From assembly GCF_024584705.1 (NCBI RefSeq), contig NZ_CP097384.1:5518001-5582000 (forward strand): 64,000 nt of DNA. Reading direction: 5' to 3'. Positions 44,214 to 53,548 of the stretch are shown in pieces (positions within the stretch are counted from its first letter, which is position 1; every line of letters begins with the position of its first letter). The notes below the pieces were generated by a model. It was not told the DNA's origin, searched no databases, and was given only the letters and a program-made list of their open reading frames with translations. Position numbers and translations under genes: made by a program. Source of the DNA: Blastopirellula sp. J2-11. GTDB taxonomy: Bacteria; Planctomycetota; Planctomycetia; Pirellulales; Pirellulaceae.

Positions 44214-44657
44214 TTAGCTGGCGCCAGCGGTCGTTTTGCGACCTCGCAGCGCAGTCTGCCAACGGATAAACCGCTCCAGCTCTTGATCGACCAGTTTGAT
44301 CAACTCATCTTTGTTCAACGGTTTGAGCAGAAAGTCCGAGGCGCCGTTTTCGATCGCTTCGGTAACGCGATCCCATGAAGAATGCCCTGTCAAGAAAATC
44401 ACTTGCGTCCAGGCATTGCGACGCTTGGCGAAAATTAGCATTCCCATCCCGTCGATGTCGGGCATCTCGATATCACTGATCAGCAAGTCGCAGCAATTTT
44501 GATCCATCCATTGCTGCGCTTCGTGAGGATCCGTAAACCCCCACAAATTCAATCGCTCATCAAAATGATTCGCCAAAACTTGCAGCAGAAGACGTTTCAT
44601 GCTTGGATCATCATCGACGACCACGACGTTCAACTTGCGAACCGATTGAATTGTCAT
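44214..44657 (-). CDS. single-domain response regulator
   Basis: 147 residues from MTIQSVRKLNVVVVDDDPSMKRLL; the ORF extends 51 codons upstream without family look. Receiver motifs: DDD (~15-17), phospho-acceptor Asp62 in LLISDIEMPDIDG, Thr in FLTGHSSWD and Lys in FLLKPLNKDEL. There is no output domain, only a short basic tail (RWQTALRGRKTTAGAS). Convergent with the CheW-REC-HPt gene, and both have the LLISDxEMPxIDG block, so a shared phosphorelay is plausible. Confidence 0.9.
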   Translation of the reverse strand: MTIQSVRKLNVVVVDDDPSMKRLLLQVLANHFDERLNLWGFTDPHEAQQWMDQNCCDLLISDIEMPDIDGMGMLIFAKRRNAWTQVIFLTGHSSWDRVTEAIENGASDFLLKPLNKDELIKLVDQELERFIRWQTALRGRKTTAGAS

Positions 44658-44865
44658 TTTGAAATACTCGCGAACTTGACTCAGAAACCTTCCCCGTAAA
44701 TGTAGGCCAAAGATTTCACCGCCGTCTGCGAATGCGGTGAAGTTGCGTCCGAACCGCAAAGGAACCGATCGGGCAATCGCTACAGTCAGTCTGGCCCCGA
44801 TTCTCGGCATCCTCTAAACTAGCGGCGTTTTCTCCTTTTAACCTGCTAGCACTGAGAGTCCAAGG

Positions 44866-47800
44866 ATGGACATTCGCCACCGCCGAACATCCGTTTCGAT
44901 TGCATCAATCGTCGCGATTTTCCTCGTCACGTCGGTTTGGGCTGCAGCGAATTACTCGGGGGACGCGTCGCTGCACGATGTCCATTTCCAGAATCCCACA
45001 ATGGGTTTCGCCGTGGGAGATCACGGCGTTATTTGGAGCACGCACGACGGCGGTAGCCATTGGGAGCAAATCCCCTCTGGCGTCGACGTTTCATTACAAG
45101 CAATTTCTTTTGCGGACGCCCAGCGAGGCTGGATCGTCGGCGGACAAATCACCCCCTACAGCCGGATTTCGCGGGGGGTCGTGTTACGCACAATCGACGG
45201 CGGTCGCTCGTGGCGAGAGATCTCCAATCTCGGGGTTCCTTGTTTGCATGACGCTGCCTTCGCCGACGCCAACCATGGTTACGCCGTGGCCGATCCGTCG
45301 CCGATTTACCCGTCCGGCTTATTCGAGACGCGTGACGGCGGCCGTAGTTGGCGCCCCCTTTCGATTGATAAGCCTCACCCTTGGCGATCGCTGGCGCTGC
45401 TTCCCGGAGGAGGCGTGCTCTTGTCCGCTGCGGATGGCGCGACCGCCTGGTTTGATGAAGGAGTGTATCGCGAATCGATTCCGGCTGATCAGAATCGCCG
45501 CACGCATCAAGTAGCACTCGATCCGCAAGGTGCGACAGCGGTCGTCGGCGACGCGGGCCTAGTGATGTCAAGCATCGATCGCGGCATCTCGTGGACCTCT
45601 CGCACTAGCAACTTGCCAGGCGTGACAGGGCGACAATTCGACGCTCGCGGCGCTTCGGTTACCGGCGATCGGATCACGATTGTCGGTTCGCCTGGCTCGC
45701 TGGTGTTGACCTCGCAAGATGGCGGCGCCCACTGGGAAACGTCCCCGACCGGAATTCGGACGCCGCTCAACGCGGTGACCTTTGTCAATCCAACCAATGG
45801 TTGGGCGGTCGGATCGCTCGGTACGATCCTTACGACCACTGACGGCGGCGCTAGTTGGTTTGCGCAACGTCGGGGAGGCGAGCAAGCGGCGCTGTTTGGC
45901 GCTTTCCGCAGTGGAAAAAAGCTGCCCTGCGAAGCGTTTAGTCGTCTCTCGGCCGCCGAAGGATATCTGACCGCGGTCGAAATAATCGGTCGCCCTGAGA
46001 CGTCGTCAGCGATCGAATTGCAATATACCGATCAGATTCGAGCCGCCTGCCTGCAGTTGGGCGTTAGCGACACCGATTATGCCGCAAGCTTTCCTTTGCC
46101 AAGTGACAAACTAGGGCTCGATGGTCACAAGATCGTCGAACTCTGGAATCAAGCGAACGACGGCGCCGCGTTGAAACGAGCCGAAGAACGCATGGTGCGA
46201 CAACTGCGCACCTGGCGACCACAGGTCGTGCTGACTGAATACGCCGATCCGCGTGGAACCGACGCAACCGGTTACCTGATCAATCAAATCGTCCTCTCGG
46301 CTGTTGAGAAAGCGGCCGACTCCAATGCCTACCCCGATCAGCTAGAATCGCTTCGTCTGACGCCTTGGCTGGTGAAAAAAGTCTTCGCAGCGCTCCCGAA
46401 GGGACAAGACGGCGCGATCACGATCACCGGAACGCAAATCGCGCCTCAATTGGCGATGTCCTTCAACGAACATGCGACCGCGGCACGCAGCTTATTGCAT
46501 GACGAGGAAACCCTGGCGCCTGCCGCGATCTCGTTTGAGCTCAACCGCAACGCATTGCAAAGCGAGTTTGGCGACCGCGATTTCTTCTCTGGCATTCCGC
46601 TCGACTCTGGCGGAGTCTCCCGCCGCGCCGAACGATCGCTTGCTTCTAGCAATCTCGACGAACTCCGACGTTTGGCGCAACGCCGCCACAATGTGCAGCG
46701 AATCGTCGCTTCGGCCCGCTTGCGCCCCAACGGTGGTGCGGCCTGGATTGCTCAACTAGGTGATCTGACCAGCGATTTGCCCGGCGATACCGGACCACAA
46801 ACGCTATACCAATTGGCGATGCATCAGCACGCCGGCGGAAATGGTCCCATGGCCGCCGAAGTCTTGTCGGCGCTGGTCGATCGATTTCCGGATCATCCGT
46901 TAACCGAAAAAGCGGTCGCTTGGTTGTTAATCTTCTACGGCAGTCGCGAAGTCGCCGACCGCTTCGCTACGGCCGATGCGACCGCAGAAGCGGCTCCGTT
47001 GGCTGCGGAAATTCACCCCACGTCGGTCACTCCGGCCGCCGCCTTTTTACCGACCGACAAACCGTCCCAACCAGGCTTACTCTCGACCGGACCAGCCGTC
47101 TCCATTGGTCGAAATTTTTCTCGCACCGCCGCTGAACTGGCGCAAGAATATAGCCGCCGATATCCCCACGTGATCGCTCGCCCGGAAGTTGCGTTTACGG
47201 TGTCGCGAGCGCTCAGCAGCGAAGGCTCGGGCCGCACTTCTGAAAACCTGTTGCATCGTCTGGTCGGACGAGGTGAGAACGATCCCTGGAGCGCGTGTGC
47301 ACAGTCCGAGTTTGTCCTCGGTCGAAACGTTGGTATTCCGCCCAAATCGATCGCGATGTGCTTGCTAGTCACGTCGCCGCCGAAATTGGATGGAAGACTC
47401 GATGACGAAACCTGGAAACATTGCAAACCGTTCGAGTTGAACAGCCCCAAGCGTGACGACTCGAAGTGGCCAGCCGCTGTTTTTCTGGCCTACGATCGCG
47501 AGTACCTTTATTTCGCGATCCGCGCCAAACATGCGCCCAGCTCTAACTACACGAACAAGCCGAGCGGACAGCGTGCGCGTGACGCCGATCTCGCAAAACG
47601 GGATCGTTTCGAGTTATTCCTCGATATCGATCGCGATTACGCTTCATACCACCGTCTTGCTGTGGACTGGTGCGGTTGGACAAACGAATCGAGTTTCGGC
47701 GATCCGACCTGGAATCCGCAATGGTACGTTCAAGCGGACGACGCCGCGGGCATCTGGACCATCGAAGGAGCCATCTTACTGACCGATTTGGCGAAGACGC

Positions 47801-47931
47801 CGCCGACGTCAGGCGATACCTGGAGCATCGGTCTGCAACGCATCGCCACCGGCAGCGGATTTCAAGCGTGGACCATTCCCTCGGATCCTGAAGTGGCGCC
47901 GGCCGGTTTTGGTCTGCTCCGTTTTCAATAG
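44866..47931 (+). CDS. large exported Ycf48-like / degenerate PIG-L / CBM9-like fusion protein
   Basis: 1021 residues with a signal peptide (SIVAIFLVTSVWAAA). Residues ~30-335 are a beta-propeller of photosystem-II-assembly/BNR type (NPTMGFAVGDHGVIW, STHDGGSHWEQI, VLRTIDGGRSWREI, GWAVGSLGTILTTTDGGASW). Residues ~342-565 resemble PIG-L/LmbE deacetylases (SRLSAAEGYLTAVEIIGRPE, LRTWRPQVVLTEYADPRGTDA, LTPWLVKKVFAALP), but the zinc motif AHPDDE is replaced by FRSGKKLP, so activity is likely lost. Residues ~830-1021 look like a CBM9/DOMON-type sugar-binding domain (PPKLDGRLDDETWKHCKPF, FLAYDREYLYFAIRA). Function unknown, probably periplasmic. Confidence 0.85.
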   Translation: MDIRHRRTSVSIASIVAIFLVTSVWAAANYSGDASLHDVHFQNPTMGFAVGDHGVIWSTHDGGSHWEQIPSGVDVSLQAISFADAQRGWIVGGQITPYSRISRGVVLRTIDGGRSWREISNLGVPCLHDAAFADANHGYAVADPSPIYPSGLFETRDGGRSWRPLSIDKPHPWRSLALLPGGGVLLSAADGATAWFDEGVYRESIPADQNRRTHQVALDPQGATAVVGDAGLVMSSIDRGISWTSRTSNLPGVTGRQFDARGASVTGDRITIVGSPGSLVLTSQDGGAHWETSPTGIRTPLNAVTFVNPTNGWAVGSLGTILTTTDGGASWFAQRRGGEQAALFGAFRSGKKLPCEAFSRLSAAEGYLTAVEIIGRPETSSAIELQYTDQIRAACLQLGVSDTDYAASFPLPSDKLGLDGHKIVELWNQANDGAALKRAEERMVRQLRTWRPQVVLTEYADPRGTDATGYLINQIVLSAVEKAADSNAYPDQLESLRLTPWLVKKVFAALPKGQDGAITITGTQIAPQLAMSFNEHATAARSLLHDEETLAPAAISFELNRNALQSEFGDRDFFSGIPLDSGGVSRRAERSLASSNLDELRRLAQRRHNVQRIVASARLRPNGGAAWIAQLGDLTSDLPGDTGPQTLYQLAMHQHAGGNGPMAAEVLSALVDRFPDHPLTEKAVAWLLIFYGSREVADRFATADATAEAAPLAAEIHPTSVTPAAAFLPTDKPSQPGLLSTGPAVSIGRNFSRTAAELAQEYSRRYPHVIARPEVAFTVSRALSSEGSGRTSENLLHRLVGRGENDPWSACAQSEFVLGRNVGIPPKSIAMCLLVTSPPKLDGRLDDETWKHCKPFELNSPKRDDSKWPAAVFLAYDREYLYFAIRAKHAPSSNYTNKPSGQRARDADLAKRDRFELFLDIDRDYASYHRLAVDWCGWTNESSFGDPTWNPQWYVQADDAAGIWTIEGAILLTDLAKTPPTSGDTWSIGLQRIATGSGFQAWTIPSDPEVAPAGFGLLRFQ

Positions 47932-47946
47932 CGACGAGCGTATCGT

Positions 47947-48903
47947 ATGGCATGGCGGATCGGCGTCGACGAAGCAGGCTACGGCCCCAACCTAGGTCCG
48001 TTGGTCATCGCCGCAACGGTCTGGGAAACGCCAGACTCACTTTCCGGCGACGATTTGTACGAGGCGTTCGGCGAAGTGATCGCCGCCGCAAAATCTTCCT
48101 CGCGCGATACGCGTCTGCTGATCGCCGACTCCAAGAAGCTGTTCACCGCCCAAAAATCGCTCGCGCCGTTGGAACGGGGAGTGCATACCGCGGCGAAACT
48201 TATCCAACGCGACGTCGGTTCGTTGCGCAATGCGCTAGCCCATCTCGGCCAAGCGGGGCCTGACCGACTTTCGTCGATCCCCTGGTTCGCCGAATTTGAC
48301 CGCCCTTTGCCCCACGCTATTTCCACAGCCGAAATCGACCGCCTAGCAGCCCCTTTGCAGGAAACGTTCGACAAGTCAGGCGTGCGTCTAGTTGATGTTC
48401 GCGCTGCGTTGCTCTTCGCCGGCGAGTTCAACGAGCGACTACGCAGCGGAAACAAAAGCCGAGTCCTGTCCGAAACGACGCTTCGCCTGGTTCGTGATCT
48501 TCTTCCGCAAGAGGCGGGCGATGTGACGATTGTTTGCGACAAACATGGGGGACGAGATCGCTATGCGCCGCTGCTGCAAGAAACCTTTAGCGACTCGCTA
48601 ATTGGCGTTCGCGAAGAATCACGGCGGCGGAGTTGCTACCACTGGCGACGTGAACAAGGAAACTGTCAGATCGAATTTCGTCAGGGAGGCGAAGAGTTCC
48701 TGCCGGCGGCGCTCGCTTCGATGAATGCGAAGTATTTGCGCGAGTTGACGATGGAAGCGTTCAACGCGTTTTGGCGTTCGCACGATCCGCAGCTTCGTCC
48801 CACTGCCGGATATCCGGTTGACGCCAAGCGTTTTCTGCAAGAGACCGTCGCGCTGCGAGCCGAACTACAGATTGCTGATGACCTACTCTGGCGACAAAAG
48901 TAG
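47947..48903 (+). CDS. ribonuclease HII-like protein
   Basis: 318 residues, longer than RNase HII (~200-230). It opens RIGVDEAGYGPNLGPLVIAA, the HII signature with Asp8 and Glu9, and has DSKKLF (~61-66) as in HII. A later TIVCDKHGGRDRYAPLL (Asp197) could give another acid. The insertion at ~75-190 is not family-like. Likely RNA/DNA hybrid cleavage, but this may be a divergent paralogue beside a standard rnhB elsewhere. It lies 15 bases after the large fusion gene. Confidence 0.8.
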   Translation: MAWRIGVDEAGYGPNLGPLVIAATVWETPDSLSGDDLYEAFGEVIAAAKSSSRDTRLLIADSKKLFTAQKSLAPLERGVHTAAKLIQRDVGSLRNALAHLGQAGPDRLSSIPWFAEFDRPLPHAISTAEIDRLAAPLQETFDKSGVRLVDVRAALLFAGEFNERLRSGNKSRVLSETTLRLVRDLLPQEAGDVTIVCDKHGGRDRYAPLLQETFSDSLIGVREESRRRSCYHWRREQGNCQIEFRQGGEEFLPAALASMNAKYLRELTMEAFNAFWRSHDPQLRPTAGYPVDAKRFLQETVALRAELQIADDLLWRQK

Positions 48904-48911
48904 CGCCGGCG

Positions 48912-50396
48912 TCAGTCGTTTCTCATGCGGTGCAAGAGCCAACCAATTTCACCGCGGGCAAGCGTCATATACGCGATCGCCCCAAACAGGATCGTCGCGA
49001 TCAAGTTGACAATTGGTGGCGATGGCATGAAACGAATCAGCAGTATTTGTAGTCCCAACGTAAGCATCCCCATCACGATTGCAGCCAAAATCGACGGCGC
49101 CATGGCCCATGCGATTCGCTTTCCATCGGCATCGCTTACCGTAAAGCAGTACGCCAGATAGAAGGGAGCGAGCAATAACGTGCTTGCGGCGTAAGCAATC
49201 GCCAGACTGATCGTTTCCGACAGTTCTCCCGCAAATTGTCGCGAGACCGCAATCGCGATTACATAGCCGACGGTCAATACGCAACCAACGGCGGCGGCTC
49301 CCAACGCTAGTCGTTTCGCGTGTCCTACGGCCGCCAGTAAGCTGCCGCAGATATTGATCAAGCCTTGTGCGAGCGCGGCGAGGGCCATGATCGAGAGCAA
49401 CATGCCGGCCGTTTCCCACTCGGGACCGCCAAGAACGACCATCCCGTTTTGTCCGACGACCGCCAACCCAGCGGCGCAAGGAGCCATGACGATCGCGGCG
49501 AAGCGATAGAACTCGGCGGCGGTGTCGCGGAAATGGCTCGGCTGATCACGCGTAGCGGCTAGCGCCGGCAACATGGCGGAAGCGAGCGGCGCGGTGGTCA
49601 GATAAACCGGCTTCATCATCTGGTTGTAGGCCTGACTGTAATAGCCGATCAGACGCTGGCCCGCTTCAGTATGACCGATCAGCACGGCGAGTATTACCTT
49701 GTCCAGGTTCTGCGCCGCCGCAAACAACAGCCCGCTCAGCGTGTAGTAACCGCCAAAATGAAGCAAGGGAGACAAGCTGGGCTCTCGCCGCGGAACGTCG
49801 GGGCGCCAAGGTTCAATCCACCAAACGCCGATCGTCAGTAATCCCAACTCGACGTATTGCTGCGCCACCAGCGCCCAGATTCCACCGCCGGCTATCGCGA
49901 TCACAATTGCGACAACGCCAGCGAAGAACTGCGCCGAGAAGCGAGCGATCGCCAACTCACAAAGTCGCAGACGCTTTTCGGCCATCGCTTGATGCTGCGT
50001 AAAGAGATTGGCGGCCAGCGACGTGCCGGACATCGCCAGCGCTGGGGCAAGCAATCCCGGCGCGGCGTAAAAGTAAGTAATCGCCGGAGCCAGCGCCGCT
50101 GCGACCAACGTCAGCACAGCGCCTGCGGCGATCTGCATCCAGAACAGAGCCGACGCTTGCGACTGCGTTAGATCTCGCTGCTGCACCGCCGCGATATTCA
50201 ACCCCAACGTACCGACGCTGCGCAATAGCAACGTCACTGGCAAGATCATGCCGAGCAGACCAAACTGACTGGGATCAATCAGGCGGTAAAGAGCCGCCAG
50301 TACGATGATTGAAACGACTTGGCCTGCCAACTGCAGGCCGATGACCGCGCGGGCGCCGCGACGGACTTGTTGCGAAAGTTCGTCGGACGGATTCAT
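48912..50396 (-). CDS. polysaccharide/lipid flippase (Wzx/MATE-like, MOP superfamily)
   Basis: 494 residues from ATG giving MNPSDELSQQVRRGARAVIG; the ATG overlaps the stop of the upstream glycosyltransferase gene (TGATG), which fixes the start. About 12-14 hydrophobic helices, with VIGLQLAGQVVSIIVLAALYRLI and QFGLLGMILPVTLLLRSVGT at the head, typical of the polysaccharide transport (PST) group. It would flip a lipid-linked sugar across the inner membrane; the product of the coupled glycosyltransferase may be its substrate. Confidence 0.9.
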   Translation of the reverse strand: MNPSDELSQQVRRGARAVIGLQLAGQVVSIIVLAALYRLIDPSQFGLLGMILPVTLLLRSVGTLGLNIAAVQQRDLTQSQASALFWMQIAAGAVLTLVAAALAPAITYFYAAPGLLAPALAMSGTSLAANLFTQHQAMAEKRLRLCELAIARFSAQFFAGVVAIVIAIAGGGIWALVAQQYVELGLLTIGVWWIEPWRPDVPRREPSLSPLLHFGGYYTLSGLLFAAAQNLDKVILAVLIGHTEAGQRLIGYYSQAYNQMMKPVYLTTAPLASAMLPALAATRDQPSHFRDTAAEFYRFAAIVMAPCAAGLAVVGQNGMVVLGGPEWETAGMLLSIMALAALAQGLINICGSLLAAVGHAKRLALGAAAVGCVLTVGYVIAIAVSRQFAGELSETISLAIAYAASTLLLAPFYLAYCFTVSDADGKRIAWAMAPSILAAIVMGMLTLGLQILLIRFMPSPPIVNLIATILFGAIAYMTLARGEIGWLLHRMRND

Positions 50397-51238
50397 CAAT
50401 ATCGGATCACGCACCAAAGAGCGCGCAGGCCGTCGCGCCAGCCAATCTTTTTCCCTTCAGCATAGGTGCGGGGGAAATAGCGAATCGGAACCTCACGCAG
50501 CTTCAGACCGGGAATGCGCGAAAGCTTGGCGGTCAATTCCGGCTCAATGCCAAATCGCTTTTCTCGCAAGGTCGGACCGATCTTCTGAATGATCTCACGA
50601 CGGAAGACTTTGTAGCATGTCTCCATGTCGGTCAACAAAAAATTGGTGAATAGATTCGACCACCAGGTCAATACTTTGTTGGGGAAGTAGTGCCGCACGC
50701 GCGGCACGTTGCGCGCACCGGGGATAAACCGACTGCCGTAGACGACGTCGGCGCCTTCCATCACGATCGGTTGTAACAGGGCGCGATAGTCGTCGGGCGA
50801 ATATTCGAGGTCAGCATCTTGAATAATCACGGCGTCGCCGGTCGCTTCGACAAATCCGGTTCGCAGCGCGGCGCCTTTGCCCTGATTCTTTTCGTGGAAA
50901 ATGATCTTCAGATCGGACTGATCACGCCAGGTGTCGAGCATTTCGCGCGTGCCGTCCTGACTGCCGTCGTCCACCAAAATGATCTCGCAACGGACTCCGT
51001 TGTCACGGATCGCGGCGATCAAATTGGGCAGGGTCTCGACTTCGTTGTAGACCGGTACGACGACCGACAGCACGAAATCATCCGGCAAGCGGTAGACCGC
51101 TAGTTGGCGGCAAGCAGCTCGCCCTAGCAGTTGCGTTAAAAACTCAACCCGAACGTCCTCATTTTCGCAAAGCGATTCGAGCAATTCGCGCACCGGGCCA
51201 TTATCGGCCGTCGCAGGCGACTGAGAAGAAGTGCTCAT
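50396..51238 (-). CDS. family 2 glycosyltransferase (dolichyl-phosphate-mannose synthase-like)
   Basis: 280 residues from MSTSSQSPATADNGPVR; the in-frame codons before (to 51454) overlap the divergent gene and look spurious. GT-A core: LSVVVPVYNEVETLPNL, IILVDDGSQDGTREML, GAALRTGFVEATGDAVIIQDADLEYSPDDY and DMETCYKVFRREI. This is the polyprenyl-phosphate hexose synthase subgroup. Its stop overlaps the flippase start by one base, so the two are translationally coupled. Confidence 0.92.
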   Translation of the reverse strand: MSTSSQSPATADNGPVRELLESLCENEDVRVEFLTQLLGRAACRQLAVYRLPDDFVLSVVVPVYNEVETLPNLIAAIRDNGVRCEIILVDDGSQDGTREMLDTWRDQSDLKIIFHEKNQGKGAALRTGFVEATGDAVIIQDADLEYSPDDYRALLQPIVMEGADVVYGSRFIPGARNVPRVRHYFPNKVLTWWSNLFTNFLLTDMETCYKVFRREIIQKIGPTLREKRFGIEPELTAKLSRIPGLKLREVPIRYFPRTYAEGKKIGWRDGLRALWCVIRY

Positions 51239-51258
51239 GCGGCGCAGGCTTTCCTTCG

Positions 51259-51286
51259 TTGGATTCGGGGTTAGTTTTAGTATAAC
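51259..51286 (+). promoter_or_regulatory. probable sigma-70 promoter for the amidase gene
   Basis: TTGGAT, a 16-base spacer and TATAAC in the divergent gap, 75 bases before the amidase ATG. Confidence 0.45.
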
Positions 51287-51361
51287 ACGCGTCTGCGGCG
51301 CCGGGCGGAGCCGATTTTCGAGTTCTCGCGCCGTCTGGCCCCTTTTTTGAGGATTTTCGCG

Positions 51362-52171
51362 ATGTCCGATCACTGGATTGCAGCCGCTGTTCAAATGAAC
51401 GCCGGCGAGGACAAAGAGTTCAATCTGCAAACCGCCGAACGGCTGATCGCCCAAGCCGCCGACCAGGGGGCGCAGCTGGTCGTACTACCCGAGTTGTTTA
51501 ACTATTTGGGCCGCTTGGAAAACTTGGCCGAACATGCAGAAGCGATTACCGGACCAACCGCGAGCCGCATGCGAAAAGCCGCGCAGAAACATCAGATATA
51601 TCTGGTCGCAGGCAGCTTCGCCGAGCGGAGCGAAACGGAAAGTCGCGTCTCGAATACAAGTCTGATCTTCGATCCGCAAGGCAAACAGGTCGGCGTCTAT
51701 CGCAAGATTCATTTGTTTGACATCGACTTGCCGGACGTGCACGTGCAAGAGTCGGCTTTCGTTGCGCCGGGCAACCAAGTTTCACTCTGCCAAACGCCGC
51801 TAGGTGGCGTCGCCCAAGCGATTTGCTACGACTTACGGTTTCCCGAAATGGCTCGCTCCTTCGATCTGGAAAAAGTCGCCTGTTTGGCGCTGCCTGCGGC
51901 TTTCACCGCGAAAACGGGCGCAGCACATTGGCAAGTTCTGGTCCGATCACGTGCGATCGAGAATCAGCTTTTTCTGATCGCCGCCAATCAATATGGTCCG
52001 TATGCCAACGGGATTCAAAGCTATGGGCACTCGCTAATCGTCGATCCGTGGGGAACCATCTTGGCGGAAGCTGGCGGCGACGCTGAAGAGGTGATCACGG
52101 CGGAAATCTCGTTGGAAAAGCTGCGCGAGGTTCGTCATCACATGCCGGCGCTGCGTCATCGACGCTTGTAA
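51362..52171 (+). CDS. carbon-nitrogen hydrolase (nitrilase superfamily, Nit/omega-amidase-like)
   Basis: 269 residues from MSDHWIAAAVQMNAGED (an upstream ATG 15 bases earlier is possible). The catalytic triad is visible: Glu44 (VVLPELFNYL), Lys115 (YRKIHLFDID) and Cys155 (AICYDLRFPEMAR). Spacings match the Nit1/Nit2 branch that hydrolyses deaminated glutathione or alpha-keto-amides. Cytoplasmic, no signal peptide. Divergent from the glycosyltransferase gene. Confidence 0.93.
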   Translation: MSDHWIAAAVQMNAGEDKEFNLQTAERLIAQAADQGAQLVVLPELFNYLGRLENLAEHAEAITGPTASRMRKAAQKHQIYLVAGSFAERSETESRVSNTSLIFDPQGKQVGVYRKIHLFDIDLPDVHVQESAFVAPGNQVSLCQTPLGGVAQAICYDLRFPEMARSFDLEKVACLALPAAFTAKTGAAHWQVLVRSRAIENQLFLIAANQYGPYANGIQSYGHSLIVDPWGTILAEAGGDAEEVITAEISLEKLREVRHHMPALRHRRL

Positions 52172-52804
52172 ATCGTGATCACCGCTACGGCGAGACTTGT
52201 CCTGATGGGATGGCAAGTTTATCGCGTATTTGCGATCGACTTGAGATTGGACTGCACGTTTTGTGAAACAAAACCAGCGGTTTACTCCTAGCTATACGAC
52301 CATTTTGAATGCCGTCCAAAAAACATTTTGCTAGGTTGCTTGACAATTCGTCTCGCCTCCAGAAAATGGTGCCTTGTGATGACTGAAACCTTTAGCGGAT
52401 GTTGCTCGTTTTTCCTTTCGACTTGCTGCTAACCGACTCACTGGACCTCCTCCAAGTCGCTCTGACGCATTCGTCTTCGCAGCGAAAATCGCGATCTCAA
52501 TCGTGTGATACTGCGCGCTGACATCCGATTGAATCCCGGCAAAACTTCGCTAACTACTAATTGATACTAACTGCAAATTTGCATTGCCCCGGCTGCGTCT
52601 GGCGAATGGAATCTCCGCAAGAGGACGCACTCAAGCCGGTTGCAAGATAGGGCGTGAAGGGCGACGACTGACTGGAACGATTGTCGACTTCAGTGTGGAA
52701 CGGATGCCCCCTTTATGCTTTTTGTTTTTTGACGGCAATACGCCAGCGCCATATCGCGTTAAAATTGGAGTTTCCCTCCAAGCCTTGGTCTGGATGTGCG
52801 GCGT
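52172..52804. other. 633-base intergenic region before folK
   Basis: No convincing gene; a plus frame at 52584-52820 overlaps folK and lacks family look. It holds TTGACA at 52339-52344, but the AAAATG 17 bases on is a poor -10. The region is relatively AT-rich. Nothing else seen. Confidence 0.4.
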
Positions 52805-53536
52805 ATGCCTGACTCTTTGATTGCTTTGGGCGCCAATCTTGGCGATCGACGACAAACGCTCGACAGCGCGATTGCGATGTTGCGCGAGACTCCTGGCGTC
52901 GTCGACTTGCAAGTCAGTCCCTATCACGGCACTACGCCGATCGGCGGGCCTGACGGTCAGCCAGAGTTTCTCAATGCGGCCGCTCGGTTCTTCACCCATC
53001 AATCCGTCGAAGAAGTCCACGCTCGACTGATCGAGATCGAGCAAAACCATGGCCGCGTTCGCATCGAGCGCTGGGGCGCACGACGGTTGGACCTTGATCT
53101 CCTGCTGTTTGATCAGCAAAGGATCGATACTGCGTCGCTGGAAGTGCCTCATCCGCGGATGACTTTTCGCCGGTTTGTCATGGAGCCAGCCGTTGAAGTC
53201 GCCGCCGACATGCGGCATCCTATTTGTCAGCGAACGCTCGGAGAACTTCTCGAGCATTGGAATGCCGCCGATCCGGTAGTGCGCATCGTCGCGTCCGACG
53301 ACGCGGCGGTCGAAGCTTTGATCGAGCAAGTTCGTCAAACCACCGACTTTCCGATCCTGCGAGACGATCCCACAACGGCCAGCCAAGAGTCGAGCCTGCT
53401 TGTCTTTTGGCAAACGCCGGAAAGTATTTGCAGCCTACGACGACCACATGGCCCCTACCTGCCGATTCCGAGCGCCGATGTGGAAGCGGCCGCGACTGAG
53501 ATTACCGCGGCGATCGCCGCGATGAGGTCGACCTAA
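52805..53536 (+). CDS. folK: 2-amino-4-hydroxy-6-hydroxymethyldihydropteridine pyrophosphokinase with C-terminal extension
   Basis: 243 residues (ATG; a GTG 9 bases upstream is in frame). The first ~165 residues are standard HPPK: SLIALGANLGDRRQTLD, QPEFLNAAARF, RWGARRLDLDLLLFD and VPHPRMTFRRFVMEP. About 80 further residues (DDAAVEALIEQVRQTT to the end) are extra; that part has an alpha/beta look with EALIEQVRQTTDF and SLLVFW and resembles nothing I can name. HPPK transfers pyrophosphate from ATP to a pterin in folate synthesis. panC follows after 12 bases. Confidence 0.93.
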   Translation: MPDSLIALGANLGDRRQTLDSAIAMLRETPGVVDLQVSPYHGTTPIGGPDGQPEFLNAAARFFTHQSVEEVHARLIEIEQNHGRVRIERWGARRLDLDLLLFDQQRIDTASLEVPHPRMTFRRFVMEPAVEVAADMRHPICQRTLGELLEHWNAADPVVRIVASDDAAVEALIEQVRQTTDFPILRDDPTTASQESSLLVFWQTPESICSLRRPHGPYLPIPSADVEAAATEITAAIAAMRST

Positions 53537-53548
53537 GCGAAATTCGTG

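Noticed and set aside
52584-52820. 78-codon ORF before folK
   Set aside because: Overlaps the folK start, has no ribosome binding site and no recognisable pattern.
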